Positions 15,849 through 22,725 of a stretch of DNA of 26,421 bases are shown here, in pieces. The stretch's first letter is position 1. Each line of letters opens with the position of its first letter. A model generated the notes under the pieces. The model did not search any database, had not been told where the DNA came from, and saw only the letters and a list, made by a program, of their open reading frames with translations. Origin of the DNA: Eubacterium sp. AF36-5BH (GTDB lineage: Bacteria > Bacillota > Clostridia > Lachnospirales > Lachnospiraceae). The DNA is taken from the NCBI RefSeq assembly GCF_003460505.1, contig NZ_QTVG01000007.1, positions 1-26,421 of the forward strand, read 5' to 3'. The translations under genes were made by a program, and so were the position numbers.

Positions 15849-17132
15849 CTATTCATGTTTACCTAATTCAATAATATTTTTTACCAATCCATTTAATTCG
15901 TTTATCTTTTCAGCAATTTCAGTGTCCTTTGATTTACAACCCACCGAGATAATATTAGTTAGCATTCCTTCAAATTTTCTTTTATCCGGACTGTAATGAT
16001 AAGAAAGCATTCCATCATCTTCTTTATAATATAATCCCTGCTTAGCCCAATACTCAGCCTCACGATGACGTTGTTCTTTATATTCTTTGATTAACTCATC
16101 GTCATCCTTATCGTTAAACATAGCCGTTCTTTCTCGATAAAGAATATCTGTATATTCGTCTAATTGCTGTTTCAATTGCTCCAAAGCATCCCTGTTATGC
16201 TTAATAGCTTTATCTAATACACTTCCAACCATTGGATTTTTATTTTTAATCATAATTGCAACAACTCTATTCAAATACGGAAACATAAAAGTGTGTTCTC
16301 TTTTATTAATGTCCTCAATTACGAATTCTTCTGTATAATAGTCAATTATTTTTTCATCCGCATTTGCTATTGTTTCAATCAACTCATCATCCCTTTGCTC
16401 TTCTAACCACTCCCCACGGTTATCGAATATAGTTAAGTTATATATTGCTGGATTGATTCTTGCCTTTAATTCTTCCAAACATTCATAATCATGATTTTCA
16501 ATAGCTAAAGTTATAGCTTTTGTCCTTAATCGTTCTTCATATACTAAACTTTCAGGTACTCCTAATCTGTGTGCTATCGGCCAAATATCGTTATATCCAA
16601 TCTCTCGTCTTTTAATGTCAGTCGACAGACCAAAAGTAAATTCTCTCTCCCACTTACTATTATCCACAAAATTAAGATGCCCTGTTTTCATCAGATACTT
16701 AATGAAATCATAGTTATGAAATTCGAGAGCATAATCAACCACAGATTTACCATATTCATCATAATTTAAAAACAGTTTATCCTCTCGGTTCATATATGAT
16801 TCCCAGACTTTTTTATCCTTTGAGAATGCCACTTCATAATTTGTAATATGACTTTTTACCGGCTTATAACATTTACCGGCACTAAGAATCTGTTCACAGG
16901 ACACGTCTAGAAGTTCACAGAATATTGGGAGATCATAAGTCTGAACTGTTCCCTCTCCTCTTGTTATTGCAGATATTTTAGTGGTGAATTTTTCTAGTAA
17001 TGCTTCATCTACTTTACCATCGCGCATCTCAAGAAACGCCTTGCAAAATTGTCTCTGAGATTTATACTTATCTAATATTAATTTTTTCAGATATTTTCCT
17101 GTCTTTTTCTTATTATCTTCAACCTTAAACAT
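15849..17132 (-). CDS. HTH protein with ankyrin-like segment, 427 residues
   Basis: Residues about 8-90 resemble an XRE-like domain (TGKYLKKLILDKYKSQRQFC, ITRGEGTVQTYDLPIFCELL, DVSCEQILS). An ankyrin-like unit is visible around 115-160 (YGKSVVDYALEFHNYDFIKY then LMKTGHLNF), followed by a long mostly helical, charged region. AGGAG precedes the ATG. The upstream DNA contains the palindrome ATGGTTTTACCAT (17251-17263) beside TATAAT (17273-17278 on the minus strand) and a spread pair CCATACAT (17209)/ATGTATGG (17247), possible operators for autoregulation. It forms a unit with the acidic small protein. Function unknown: a sensor-regulator or defence protein using the repeat region for partner binding is possible. 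Confidence 0.7.
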   Translation of the reverse strand: MFKVEDNKKKTGKYLKKLILDKYKSQRQFCKAFLEMRDGKVDEALLEKFTTKISAITRGEGTVQTYDLPIFCELLDVSCEQILSAGKCYKPVKSHITNYEVAFSKDKKVWESYMNREDKLFLNYDEYGKSVVDYALEFHNYDFIKYLMKTGHLNFVDNSKWEREFTFGLSTDIKRREIGYNDIWPIAHRLGVPESLVYEERLRTKAITLAIENHDYECLEELKARINPAIYNLTIFDNRGEWLEEQRDDELIETIANADEKIIDYYTEEFVIEDINKREHTFMFPYLNRVVAIMIKNKNPMVGSVLDKAIKHNRDALEQLKQQLDEYTDILYRERTAMFNDKDDDELIKEYKEQRHREAEYWAKQGLYYKEDDGMLSYHYSPDKRKFEGMLTNIISVGCKSKDTEIAEKINELNGLVKNIIELGKHE

Positions 17133-17208
17133 CGCTTTCTCCTGTTTATTTATTATCGGCTTATCTTCATACTACATCTTTTTTTCAAGAAGCGATACCC
17201 CCAAATTT

Positions 17209-17278
17209 CCATACATAAAATATGGTGAAATCATATGTCTTAAATCATGTATGGTTTTACCATATATAATTTATTATA
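17209..17278 (-). promoter_or_regulatory. Putative promoter/operator of the HTH-ankyrin gene
   Basis: It contains a perfect 13-bp palindrome ATGGTTTTACCAT (17251-17263), an outer inverted pair CCATACAT (17209-17216)/ATGTATGG (17247-17254), and a TATAAT-like box on the minus strand (17273-17278). No good -35 box was found, so the exact start is uncertain. Confidence 0.4.
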
Positions 17279-17343
17279 ACAAACGTTATTATGGGCTTTT
17301 ATTCACATACTAAAAATAGCTTTTTTGCTGTCATGATGACAAC

Positions 17344-17373
17344 AAAAAGGAGCCAAACAATCCGTCTGACTCT
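17344..17373 (-). terminator. Terminator of the tRNA array
   Basis: On the minus strand GAGTCAGAC-GGATT-GTTTGGCTCC is followed by TTTTTG. It lies about 35 bp beyond tRNA-Ser and resembles the terminator at 15592-15624 in its GGCTCCTTTTT arm. Confidence 0.7.
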
Positions 17374-17409
17374 GCAAAATCTAAATATATTTTTCTTTTT
17401 TAGTAGCAA

Positions 17410-17492
17410 CGGAAAGAGAGGGGCTCGAACCCCCAATACATTTCTGTACGACACATTAGCAATGTGCTGCCTTACCATTGGGCCATCTTTCC
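17410..17492 (-). tRNA. tRNA-Ser (GCT anticodon)
   Basis: The acceptor stem GGAAAGA/TCTTTCC is perfect. The anticodon loop TTGCTAA lies on the stem GCACA/TGTGT. There is a long variable arm of the serine type, a T-loop GTTCGAGC and discriminator G. CCA is not encoded. At about 83 nt it is short for a tRNA-Ser. It reads AGC/AGU codons and is the last gene of the array. Confidence 0.88.
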
Positions 17493-17498
17493 AAAATT

Positions 17499-17591
17499 CA
17501 AGAACGCTTCAGCGTTCTTGCTGCGAAATGTGCATTTCTGCAATCCTCACGGAGCTTATATCAAATGGGAGCCATCTCCCATTTGATATAA
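17499..17591. repeat. Three consecutive palindromes inside the tRNA array
   Basis: CAAGAACGCT-TC-AGCGTTCTTG (17499-17520), TGCGAAATG-TG-CATTTCTGCA (17522-17541) and a 15-bp perfect stem TTATATCAAATGGGA/TCCCATTTGATATAA (17556-17570 and 17577-17591) fill the gap between tRNA-Ser and tRNA-Gln. No T-run follows any of them. The last ends directly against the tRNA-Gln 3' end. Confidence 0.75.
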
Positions 17592-17662
17592 CTGCCTCTG
17601 CAGGATTTGAACCTACCCTTCAGAGTCAAAATCTGATGTTATACCAAATAAACTAAGAGACA
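17592..17662 (-). tRNA. tRNA-Gln (TTG anticodon)
   Basis: The acceptor stem is TGTCTCT/AGAGGCA with one wobble. The anticodon arm TCAGA-TTTTGAC-TCTGA gives anticodon TTG. The T-arm GTTCAAATC and discriminator G fit tRNA-Gln. No CCA is encoded. It reads CAA. Confidence 0.88.
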
Positions 17663-17667
17663 ATCAA

Positions 17668-17739
17668 CTGCCCCTGCAGGACTTGAACCCGCTCCACCAG
17701 AGTCAGAATCTGGCGTTCTACCAAATAAACTAAAGGGCA
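17668..17739 (-). tRNA. tRNA-Gln (CTG anticodon)
   Basis: The acceptor stem is TGCCCTT/AGGGGCA. The anticodon arm CCAGA-TTCTGAC-TCTGG gives CTG and the discriminator is G. It closely resembles the neighbouring tRNA-Gln (TTG) and is likely a duplicate that diverged. No CCA is encoded. It reads CAG. Confidence 0.88.
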
Positions 17740-17742
17740 ATA

Positions 17743-17815
17743 AGCACATAGTAGGATTCGAACCTACGCCTCACAGAGTTGCAGTCTGTTGTCTTTCCAA
17801 CTTGGCTATATGTGC
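17743..17815 (-). tRNA. tRNA-Cys (GCA anticodon)
   Basis: The acceptor stem is GCACATA/TATGTGC, perfect. The anticodon arm ACAGA-CTGCAAC-TCTGT gives GCA. The discriminator is T, as required for tRNA-Cys. No CCA is encoded. Confidence 0.9.
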
Positions 17816-17820
17816 AAAAG

Positions 17821-17902
17821 TGGGCAGGGTTGGACTCGAACCAACGTAGACCGAAGTCGGTGGATTTACAGTCCGCTGCAATTGCCACTATGCGATCTAC
17901 CC
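17821..17902 (-). tRNA. tRNA-Tyr (GTA anticodon)
   Basis: The anticodon loop CTGTAAA gives GTA. There is a long variable arm with GAC-TTCG-GTC, T-arm GTTGGTTCGAGTCCAAC and discriminator A, all typical for bacterial tRNA-Tyr. The acceptor stem GGGTAGA/CCTGCCC has one mismatch and the anticodon stem another, so it may be slightly decayed or tolerant. Confidence 0.85.
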
Positions 17903-17908
17903 ATAAAA

Positions 17909-17982
17909 TGACTCCTTTGATATTCGAACTCAACATTTACAGCTTGAGAGACTGTCGTCCTAACCTTTTAGACGAAGGAGCC
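17909..17982 (-). tRNA. tRNA-Glu (CTC anticodon)
   Basis: The acceptor stem is GGCTCCT/AGGAGTC. The anticodon arm ACAGT-CTCTCAA-GCTGT gives CTC, reading GAG. A dedicated CTC tRNA-Glu is often absent from low-GC Firmicutes chromosomes, so this gene could extend decoding. No CCA is encoded. Confidence 0.85.
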
Positions 17983-17986
17983 ATAA

Positions 17987-18059
17987 TGATCTCCGCCGGA
18001 CTCGAACCGAGCATCTCAGCCTTGAAAGGGCTGCGTCCTAACCTTTAGACTAGGGGACC
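17987..18059 (-). tRNA. tRNA-Glu (TTC anticodon)
   Basis: The anticodon arm CAGCC-CTTTCAA-GGCTG gives TTC. The acceptor stem GGTCCCC/GGAGATC contains one mismatch and one wobble. It is the first tRNA of the array, 34 bp downstream of the XRE gene stop. No CCA is encoded. Confidence 0.83.
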
Positions 18060-18061
18060 TT

Positions 18062-18092
18062 GCACAGACTCATTTATCTGAGTCTGCATTTT
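18062..18092. repeat. Hairpin between the XRE gene and the tRNA array
   Basis: GCACAGACTCA-TTTATC-TGAGTCTGC is followed on the plus strand by six T. On the minus strand it sits directly before the first tRNA and could be a processing signal rather than a terminator. Confidence 0.55.
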
Positions 18093-18093
18093 T

Positions 18094-18348
18094 TCATGCA
18101 CCTATTTGCATGTTCGTTTTATTATCAATAACGATAATGTCGTCAATAGGTACGTTAAATATTGCTGCCAACACGATCAAATTATCCAGTGTTGGCATTG
18201 CAGCACCATTCTGCCATTTGTATATTGCATTTGGAGTTGCAAATCCAAGCATCATCTGTAAATCTTTGACAGGTAATCCTGCTTTCTTTCTTAAATCCAT
18301 GATTCTTATTCCTGTACCAACTGTATCTATTGTGGGTAATGTAAACAT
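18094..18348 (-). CDS. XRE-family regulator directly upstream of the tRNA array
   Basis: It encodes 84 residues. The ATG at 18348 follows GGAGGAAATAAAG; the in-frame ATG at 18363 is the one that contains this site and is not used. The domain reads TGIRIMDLRKKAGLPVKDLQ, MMLGFATPNAIYKWQNGAAM, PTLDNLIVLAAIFNVPIDDI, a complete XRE fold with recognition helix NAIYKWQ. It is on the same strand as the seven tRNAs and only 34 bp away, so it may share their transcript. Its target is unknown. Confidence 0.85.
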   Translation of the reverse strand: MFTLPTIDTVGTGIRIMDLRKKAGLPVKDLQMMLGFATPNAIYKWQNGAAMPTLDNLIVLAAIFNVPIDDIIVIDNKTNMQIGA

Positions 18349-18414
18349 CTTTATTTCCTCCATTCAAACTTGCTAATCAATTCTCCGGCGGCATAAAATG
18401 CTTACTATTTTTGC

Positions 18415-18453
18415 AAAAAAAACAGCCAGGATGCCCATTTTTCCTAGCTGTTT
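18415..18453 (-). terminator. Minus-strand intrinsic terminator (second of a pair)
   Basis: On the minus strand AAACAGCTAGGA...TCCTGGCTGTTT is followed by TTTTTTGC. Confidence 0.75.
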
Positions 18454-18458
18454 GCACT

Positions 18459-18499
18459 AAAAAAGGACTCCTTAAAACTGTCTTAGTTTTAAAGAATCC
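18459..18499 (-). terminator. Minus-strand intrinsic terminator (first of a pair)
   Basis: On the minus strand GGATTCTTTAAAAC-TAAGACA-GTTTTAAGGAGTCC is followed by TTTTTT. No protein-coding gene lies upstream on this strand until mobV at 20777, so the transcript that ends here is unidentified. Confidence 0.75.
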
Positions 18500-18594
18500 T
18501 TTATTTATGGGGCTTTACTGCATATTGACTTCACGTTTTAAAGCCTATATGTCTCAAAGCCTTTATTTATCGGAGTATTTGAACATATGTTCGG

Positions 18595-18618
18595 CTACTC
18601 AAACTCGGCTTGTACCGG
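18595..18618. other. Diverged attachment-core relic in the middle of the element
   Basis: CTACTCAAACTCGGCTTGTAC can be aligned to CTATTCAAACTCCGATTTTCC of the terminal repeat (26370 on), with about 17 of 23 positions equal including TCAAACTC. It lies about 110 bp left of an arm-type site, the same order and spacing as at the left end (core 9017, arm 9130). Alone the match is weak; the context makes it credible as a former left end of the right half. Confidence 0.4.
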
Positions 18619-18624
18619 GTTCGA

Positions 18625-18644
18625 CTTAAACATGTTTGTTTAAG
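18625..18644. promoter_or_regulatory. Operator copy CTTAAACA-N4-TGTTTAAG
   Basis: This perfect 8-4-8 palindrome has the same arms and spacing as the operator at 25567-25586 by the xis promoter. It should bind the same XRE repressor. It lies beside the core relic and no annotated gene starts near it. Confidence 0.65.
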
Positions 18645-19229
18645 TTTTGTGTGTTTTTATCTGTTAACTTACCTATATTATATTATTTGTATTATCCTTC
18701 TGATTTCGTGTTGCCATAGTGTTGCCACGAGGGTATTATAACATAAGTTATCTCTTATTTCATTAAGTTATTTTTATTATCTTCAATTTGGTTTATTTTT
18801 TGCCACTAATCAATATACTTTCTTACTTTCTCTATCTTCTCTTGTTTTACAACGTACAGAAATCCTTGCAAAATATTTTTAATTTTTTACACTTCAGATA
18901 AAAAATTAATAGATACTCTCGAAGGTAAATGCTTCAAAATAATTTGAATCTCTCCTAATATTTATGATATTATAAATTGCAAATGTATAGAATTTACATA
19001 CGAAAAATACAAGAGAAACGCCTAAAATAGGCAAGATGCTACTGTGAGTTGCGCAAATTCCAACTTTAAATGGTTGAGGATTTTCATTTTTTCACTAAAA
19101 TTTGTAACAGTACATTTACTCATATCAAAATTTATAGATTGCGAGATAGGGGGTGCTCACTTTTTAAGCAATTTGGTAGCTTGAGTTATTGTACTATACA
19201 AAAAACAAGAAGGAGAGGAGATATAAATA
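18645..19229. other. Long AT-rich spacer with arm site and promoter region of the membrane XRE gene
   Basis: Apart from the arm-type repeat at 18708-18728 and the ribosome site GGAGAGGAG just before 19230, no ORF or recognisable element was found. A short GCCTAAAATAGGC palindrome occurs near 19021-19033. Confidence 0.5.
18708..18728 (+). promoter_or_regulatory. Integrase arm-type site, middle copy
   Basis: GTGTTGCCATAGTGTTGCCAC: two TGTTGCCA boxes with cores 11 bp apart, near-identical to 26291-26311 and in the same orientation. An arm site is not expected in the interior of a single element. Confidence 0.6.
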
Positions 19230-19940
19230 ATGACGTTTTCTAGTAAATTGCAAAAATTAAGAAAGGATAATAACTTGTCGCAAGAGCAACTAGCTTCTGA
19301 GTTATGTGTATCCAGACAAGCCATCTCAAAATGGGAACTGGGAACCCTACCGGATATTAATAATTTAGTAAAGATAAGCAATTTTTTTGATTGCTCTTTA
19401 GATTATCTTATGAATGATGATAAGGAAGACCAATTTGAGGAGGAGTTTAGTAACGAACACAATAAGATTGCAAATAATAAAAATGTAGGCACAAAATCCA
19501 CTGCAATCAAAAGGCATCTCAAATTCATATTGCCTGGATCTGGAATGACTGTTTCGATCATTTTCCTTATACTAATAAAATTAATATCAACATTTTTTCC
19601 AACTCCCATTGCCAGACAGGCAGAATCTGGAACCTGGTATACAGGTTTTATAGGGTTCATCGATTATTATAATTTGTATGGAATTGTTAATATAGCATTG
19701 CTTTTGTTTATGTTATCATTTACATTTTTTTCTTTTTTTATTGTTAAAAAGAAAAATAAATCCAAGAAAAATATCTTATTAACCTTAATTGGATATGCAA
19801 TGATTATGATATTTTGCATAAAATCATTATATGAAATAAATACAAAACCTTTTGTTTCACTGAATTTTTTAGAAATCGTTATATCAATTATTTATATCGC
19901 GTGTGCAATACTTTTATTCTCTCGGGAAATTAAAGATTGA
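19230..19940 (+). CDS. Membrane-anchored XRE regulator (HTH plus four TM helices)
   Basis: It encodes 236 residues. The N-terminal XRE domain reads FSSKLQKLRKDNNLSQEQLA, SELCVSRQAISKWELGTLPD, then INNLVKISNFFDCSLDYLMN. An acidic/polar linker (about 70-95) follows, then four hydrophobic helices at roughly 103-123, 152-175, 183-200 and 212-230. GGAGAGGAG lies about 8 bases before the ATG. Such HTH-membrane proteins are common in Firmicutes and sense envelope or peptide signals. It sits 26 bp upstream of a gene for a secreted protein and probably forms an operon with it, so it may regulate or serve that product. Confidence 0.82.
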   Translation: MTFSSKLQKLRKDNNLSQEQLASELCVSRQAISKWELGTLPDINNLVKISNFFDCSLDYLMNDDKEDQFEEEFSNEHNKIANNKNVGTKSTAIKRHLKFILPGSGMTVSIIFLILIKLISTFFPTPIARQAESGTWYTGFIGFIDYYNLYGIVNIALLLFMLSFTFFSFFIVKKKNKSKKNILLTLIGYAMIMIFCIKSLYEINTKPFVSLNFLEIVISIIYIACAILLFSREIKD

Positions 19941-19966
19941 TAACAAATAACAGGAGGTAAAACACT

Positions 19967-20647
19967 ATGAAGAAATTATTAAGCTTAATTACAATTTGTA
20001 TGATTACTACATTATGTATTTCTATTAATTCATCCGCAGCTACATTTGGAGATAATTTGACTTATGACAAAGTTAGAAATGCTGAAATAGCTACAAAAAC
20101 AAATTAATTTTTCCAGGAAGGAACTATACATATTACAAATAAACAGGAAATAAAAGAATACCAAGAATCAATGGGATTGAAATACGATCCAGATGTAATA
20201 GAAATATACAGACATATCGATGTTCCTAACGAAAATGCTATGATACAAACATTATATTTTGGTGATGATTATTGTATAAAAAACAAAAAAGTAACTAGAA
20301 AAACAGATAAAAGTAATGTCTTAAGACAATATAAAAGACCTGCTGGAAAAGTAAAAATTTCAGAAAGCGTTAGCATAAGTAACACATTTTCTGCATCTGG
20401 TGGAGTTACATCAAAAATATTAAACGCACAGTTGGGATACAACGTTACCAAAACAAATAAATTTAGTATAAGTTGGAGTAATACTTACAAATATCCTGTA
20501 ACAATAAAAATATACCCTATTTACTCTATTACAACTGGAGAAGTATGGGAAAAAGATTTATTTTTTGATGACCACGTAGGAAATTTCACTGCTAAAAAAG
20601 CAATCGGAGACGATATTGTCGTTAAGCAACGAAAAACAAAAAAATAA
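19967..20647 (+). pseudogene. Secreted protein gene interrupted by an in-frame TAA
   Basis: From ATG 19967, with AGGAGG ten bases upstream, the frame reads a signal peptide (MKKLLSLITICMITTLCISI, then NSSAA) and stops at TAA 20105 (codon 47). The same frame continues without interruption to 20647, giving about 180 more residues with a beta-rich, Ser/Thr-rich pattern (VSISNTFSASGGVT, then GYNVTKTNKFSISWSNTYKY). One nonsense change thus splits a secreted protein of about 226 residues. The downstream part has an ATG at 20171 but no ribosome site. No family is recognised. The strong terminator behind it and its coupling to the membrane regulator suggest it was a functional gene recently. A sequencing error or readthrough cannot be excluded. 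Confidence 0.65.
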
Positions 20648-20668
20648 ATCTTTATACTTAACTAACTT

Positions 20669-20705
20669 AAGAATCAATCATATTACAATATGATTGATTC
20701 TTTTT
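20669..20705 (+). terminator. Strong intrinsic terminator after the secreted-protein gene
   Basis: AGAATCAATCATAT-TACA-ATATGATTGATTCT is followed by TTTT: a perfect 14-bp stem with a 4-base loop. It ends the plus-strand operon and, being symmetric, may also limit the opposing mobV transcript. Confidence 0.88.
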
Positions 20706-20776
20706 AGTACATAGTATTGGTTATACTAATTTTTGTGTCTGATATCTAACTATATATTTTTATACTATCACATACG

Positions 20777-22009
20777 TTACCTGCTTCTAACATTTCTCTT
20801 ATAATTTTCCTCACCCATTTCAATTACCTTATTGTAATCCCCCCTCTTCAGGAATTTCTTAAAATATCCAAGTTTTTTCCTGTCATTATACAGTCCGTCA
20901 ATCTCTTTTTCCTGCTCATCAATGCTTTCTCTTAGTCTGCTATTTTGTTTCCTTAGCATTTCATTTACTTCAAGTTGTTCATTATATTTTTCTGTCAGTT
21001 CCTTAAGTTGCGCAAAACATCCCTTTGCAAATTTAACCACATTTTTAAATGCATCATACATTTTATCTATAAATGGAATGACAATCCTTTCCCGATAATT
21101 CTTGGCAGACATGATTTCCTTTGGATTGTCCGGTCCTTTTCTAATCATGGTTTCAAGTTTTTTCACATTTTTTCCTAAGTCAGCCACATTTTCAACTATT
21201 TTTAATTCCTCATACATGTCTGCTAATTCTTTTTCAGCCGCTATCTGCTTAATCATCGTTTCCTTAAGTTCCTGTTCAGATTCAGCATTTTCCCTGGCTA
21301 ACTGATTTGCTTTTTTTGTTTCTGCCAGAGTTTTATATTCTGCAACTTGTAAATCATTATTTCTGCCCTTTTCTTTTCCTTTCAGGAACTCTCCAATCCA
21401 TGTGAATGACCTGTCCTCTGCATATTCTCTTATTCTGCCCTGCAGTACTTTTTCAAGAAATTCCTTTGTGCATACCTTTCTCTTTGACACTTGCCTTGAC
21501 ATTCCCTTTTTAAATCCGTCAGCTACGGGAACTGCCACCACGTGCATGTGTGGGCTTGCCTCATCATAATGTATTACTGCATTTGCCACAACAAGATTTG
21601 GTGCTTCCTTCTGTAACATATTAAGCATTTCCTTAAATGCAACATCCATCCTTCTTCGCTTGTCAGGATTCTTATCCCAGAACTCCTTGTCTCCTATCTG
21701 AAAAATAAGTTCCACTGCCATGTCCTTGTTTGACTTTGCTGTCTTTTCAAAATAATCATCAATCTTTCTGTCATCCCTTGTCTGCTTTTTGTTATATTCC
21801 CTGACTGCTTCGTCAAACTGTTCCTTATATACTTTTTTTACATCCTGCACTAATTTATCCGTACCCCATAAAATTACAATGTTCTCCTTATCGTATTCCA
21901 AGGAGCGGTACTTTCGTAAATTGTGCTTTGCAACACCTGAGAGTTTTGCCTTGCTGTTAATGGCACTGTTCTTCTGACTCAGGTGCGCTGAATATGATAA
22001 TCCTGCCAT
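20777..22009 (-). CDS. MobV-family relaxase (Pre/Mob)
   Basis: It encodes 410 residues. The N-terminal relaxase domain has the HUH-type motif HYDEASPHMHVV (147 on) and the typical MobV opening (AHLSQKNSAINSKAKLSGVA, then HNLR at 29-32). The C-terminal half is a long coiled coil (about 230-275 and 340-385). MobV relaxases nick oriT, stay attached to the 5' end and lead the strand into the recipient using a helper's secretion channel. GGAGTGAG precedes the ATG. It is the last gene of the xis-int-RHH-RepA-small-mob operon. The length is normal for the family and all visible motifs are intact. Confidence 0.92.
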   Translation of the reverse strand: MAGLSYSAHLSQKNSAINSKAKLSGVAKHNLRKYRSLEYDKENIVILWGTDKLVQDVKKVYKEQFDEAVREYNKKQTRDDRKIDDYFEKTAKSNKDMAVELIFQIGDKEFWDKNPDKRRRMDVAFKEMLNMLQKEAPNLVVANAVIHYDEASPHMHVVAVPVADGFKKGMSRQVSKRKVCTKEFLEKVLQGRIREYAEDRSFTWIGEFLKGKEKGRNNDLQVAEYKTLAETKKANQLARENAESEQELKETMIKQIAAEKELADMYEELKIVENVADLGKNVKKLETMIRKGPDNPKEIMSAKNYRERIVIPFIDKMYDAFKNVVKFAKGCFAQLKELTEKYNEQLEVNEMLRKQNSRLRESIDEQEKEIDGLYNDRKKLGYFKKFLKRGDYNKVIEMGEENYKRNVRSR

Positions 22010-22042
22010 AATCTCACTCCTTTTTTCTTTTATTGTTTTGAT

Positions 22043-22398
22043 ACGTGCGGTGACACCTGCACGTTGTTAGTCTTTAGTTGTCTGCCCTAGGCATATTGAA
22101 AACGGGTGGTTCTTATCAATTTGGCTCTGCCATAATTGATAACCCCCTAGCAGTTCTGTCATAGACACAACTGCGGGGGCTCTGCCGAGGGCTTATATAG
22201 CTGCTATCAATGCTTTACTCATAACCTGTCAAATGGCATTTAGTGGTTGCTGTAATTGTAATGGCAGCTATATTATGTTTAACCTCGGGACTCCGGGTCC
22301 CGCGGTTCTTAGTGACATGATGTCACTAACTTTTAACTGTAACCAATCCTTTTTGGTTCTCCCTGATTATTCTTTAACCTGCAAGTGTCACTTGCAGG
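22043..22398. other. Hairpin-rich leader upstream of mobV, candidate oriT
   Basis: At least six inverted repeats follow each other: ACGTGC...GCACGT (22043-22064), TTATCAATT/AATTGATAA (22113-22142), CCCCC-TA-GCAGTT...AACTGC-GGGGG (22143-22179), AACC-CGGGAC/GTCCCG-GGTT (22281-22307), AGTGACA-TGA-TGTCACT (22311-22327) and CCTGCAAGTG-T-CACTTGCAGG (22378-22398). MobV oriTs usually lie just upstream of mob and include such stems. The adjacent pair at 22113-22179 is the best oriT candidate; the nick site is not identified. No ORF fits in this spacer. Confidence 0.5.
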
Positions 22399-22443
22399 TA
22401 TTGATATTATCAACGGGAAATCTAATTATGTTGCAAGCTGTTA

Positions 22444-22689
22444 CTACCATCTAAAGTCCCAGTGCATTCCAACGGCTTCAAGATATTTCTGTCTGTACTC
22501 TTCCCTCTCTTCTTTTGTAGGTGCCATTTTACTTTTTGTGTAATCCTCGTGCCTTGACATCTTGCTTAGTTTTTCTTCCAATTCAGAAATTATAAGATTA
22601 TTAATTTCTTCATTATTTTTTATGTCTAATACATGATACTTAATCAAAGCCATCATTAATTCATTGCTTATCATTCTGTTTTTGCTCAT
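22444..22689 (-). CDS. Small conserved protein of mobilizable elements (complexin-like annotation)
   Basis: It encodes 81 residues. The ATG at 22689 follows GTGAGG. The C-terminal half carries the pattern APTKEEREEYRQKYLEAVGM then HWDFRW; A-P/T-x-E-E-R/K-E-x-x-R-Q-x-Y-L plus a final FRW marks a small helical family that recurs next to MobV relaxases and RepA-like genes in Firmicutes elements. The biochemical role is unknown. It lies between the nine-base repeat block and the presumed oriT, which would suit a replication or mobilisation accessory factor. Confidence 0.65.
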   Translation of the reverse strand: MSKNRMISNELMMALIKYHVLDIKNNEEINNLIISELEEKLSKMSRHEDYTKSKMAPTKEEREEYRQKYLEAVGMHWDFRW

Positions 22690-22725
22690 TTTCAAACCTC
22701 ACTGTTTTGTAATCAATCTTGTTCC

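Noticed and set aside
17291..18048. Plus- and minus-strand ORFs across 17291-18048
   Set aside because: They overlap the seven tRNA genes, whose folded structure explains the sequence fully.
18597..18640. tRNA-like fragment (GGTTCGACTT) as a target tRNA gene
   Set aside because: Only a T-loop-like string is present; no acceptor or anticodon arms can be drawn.
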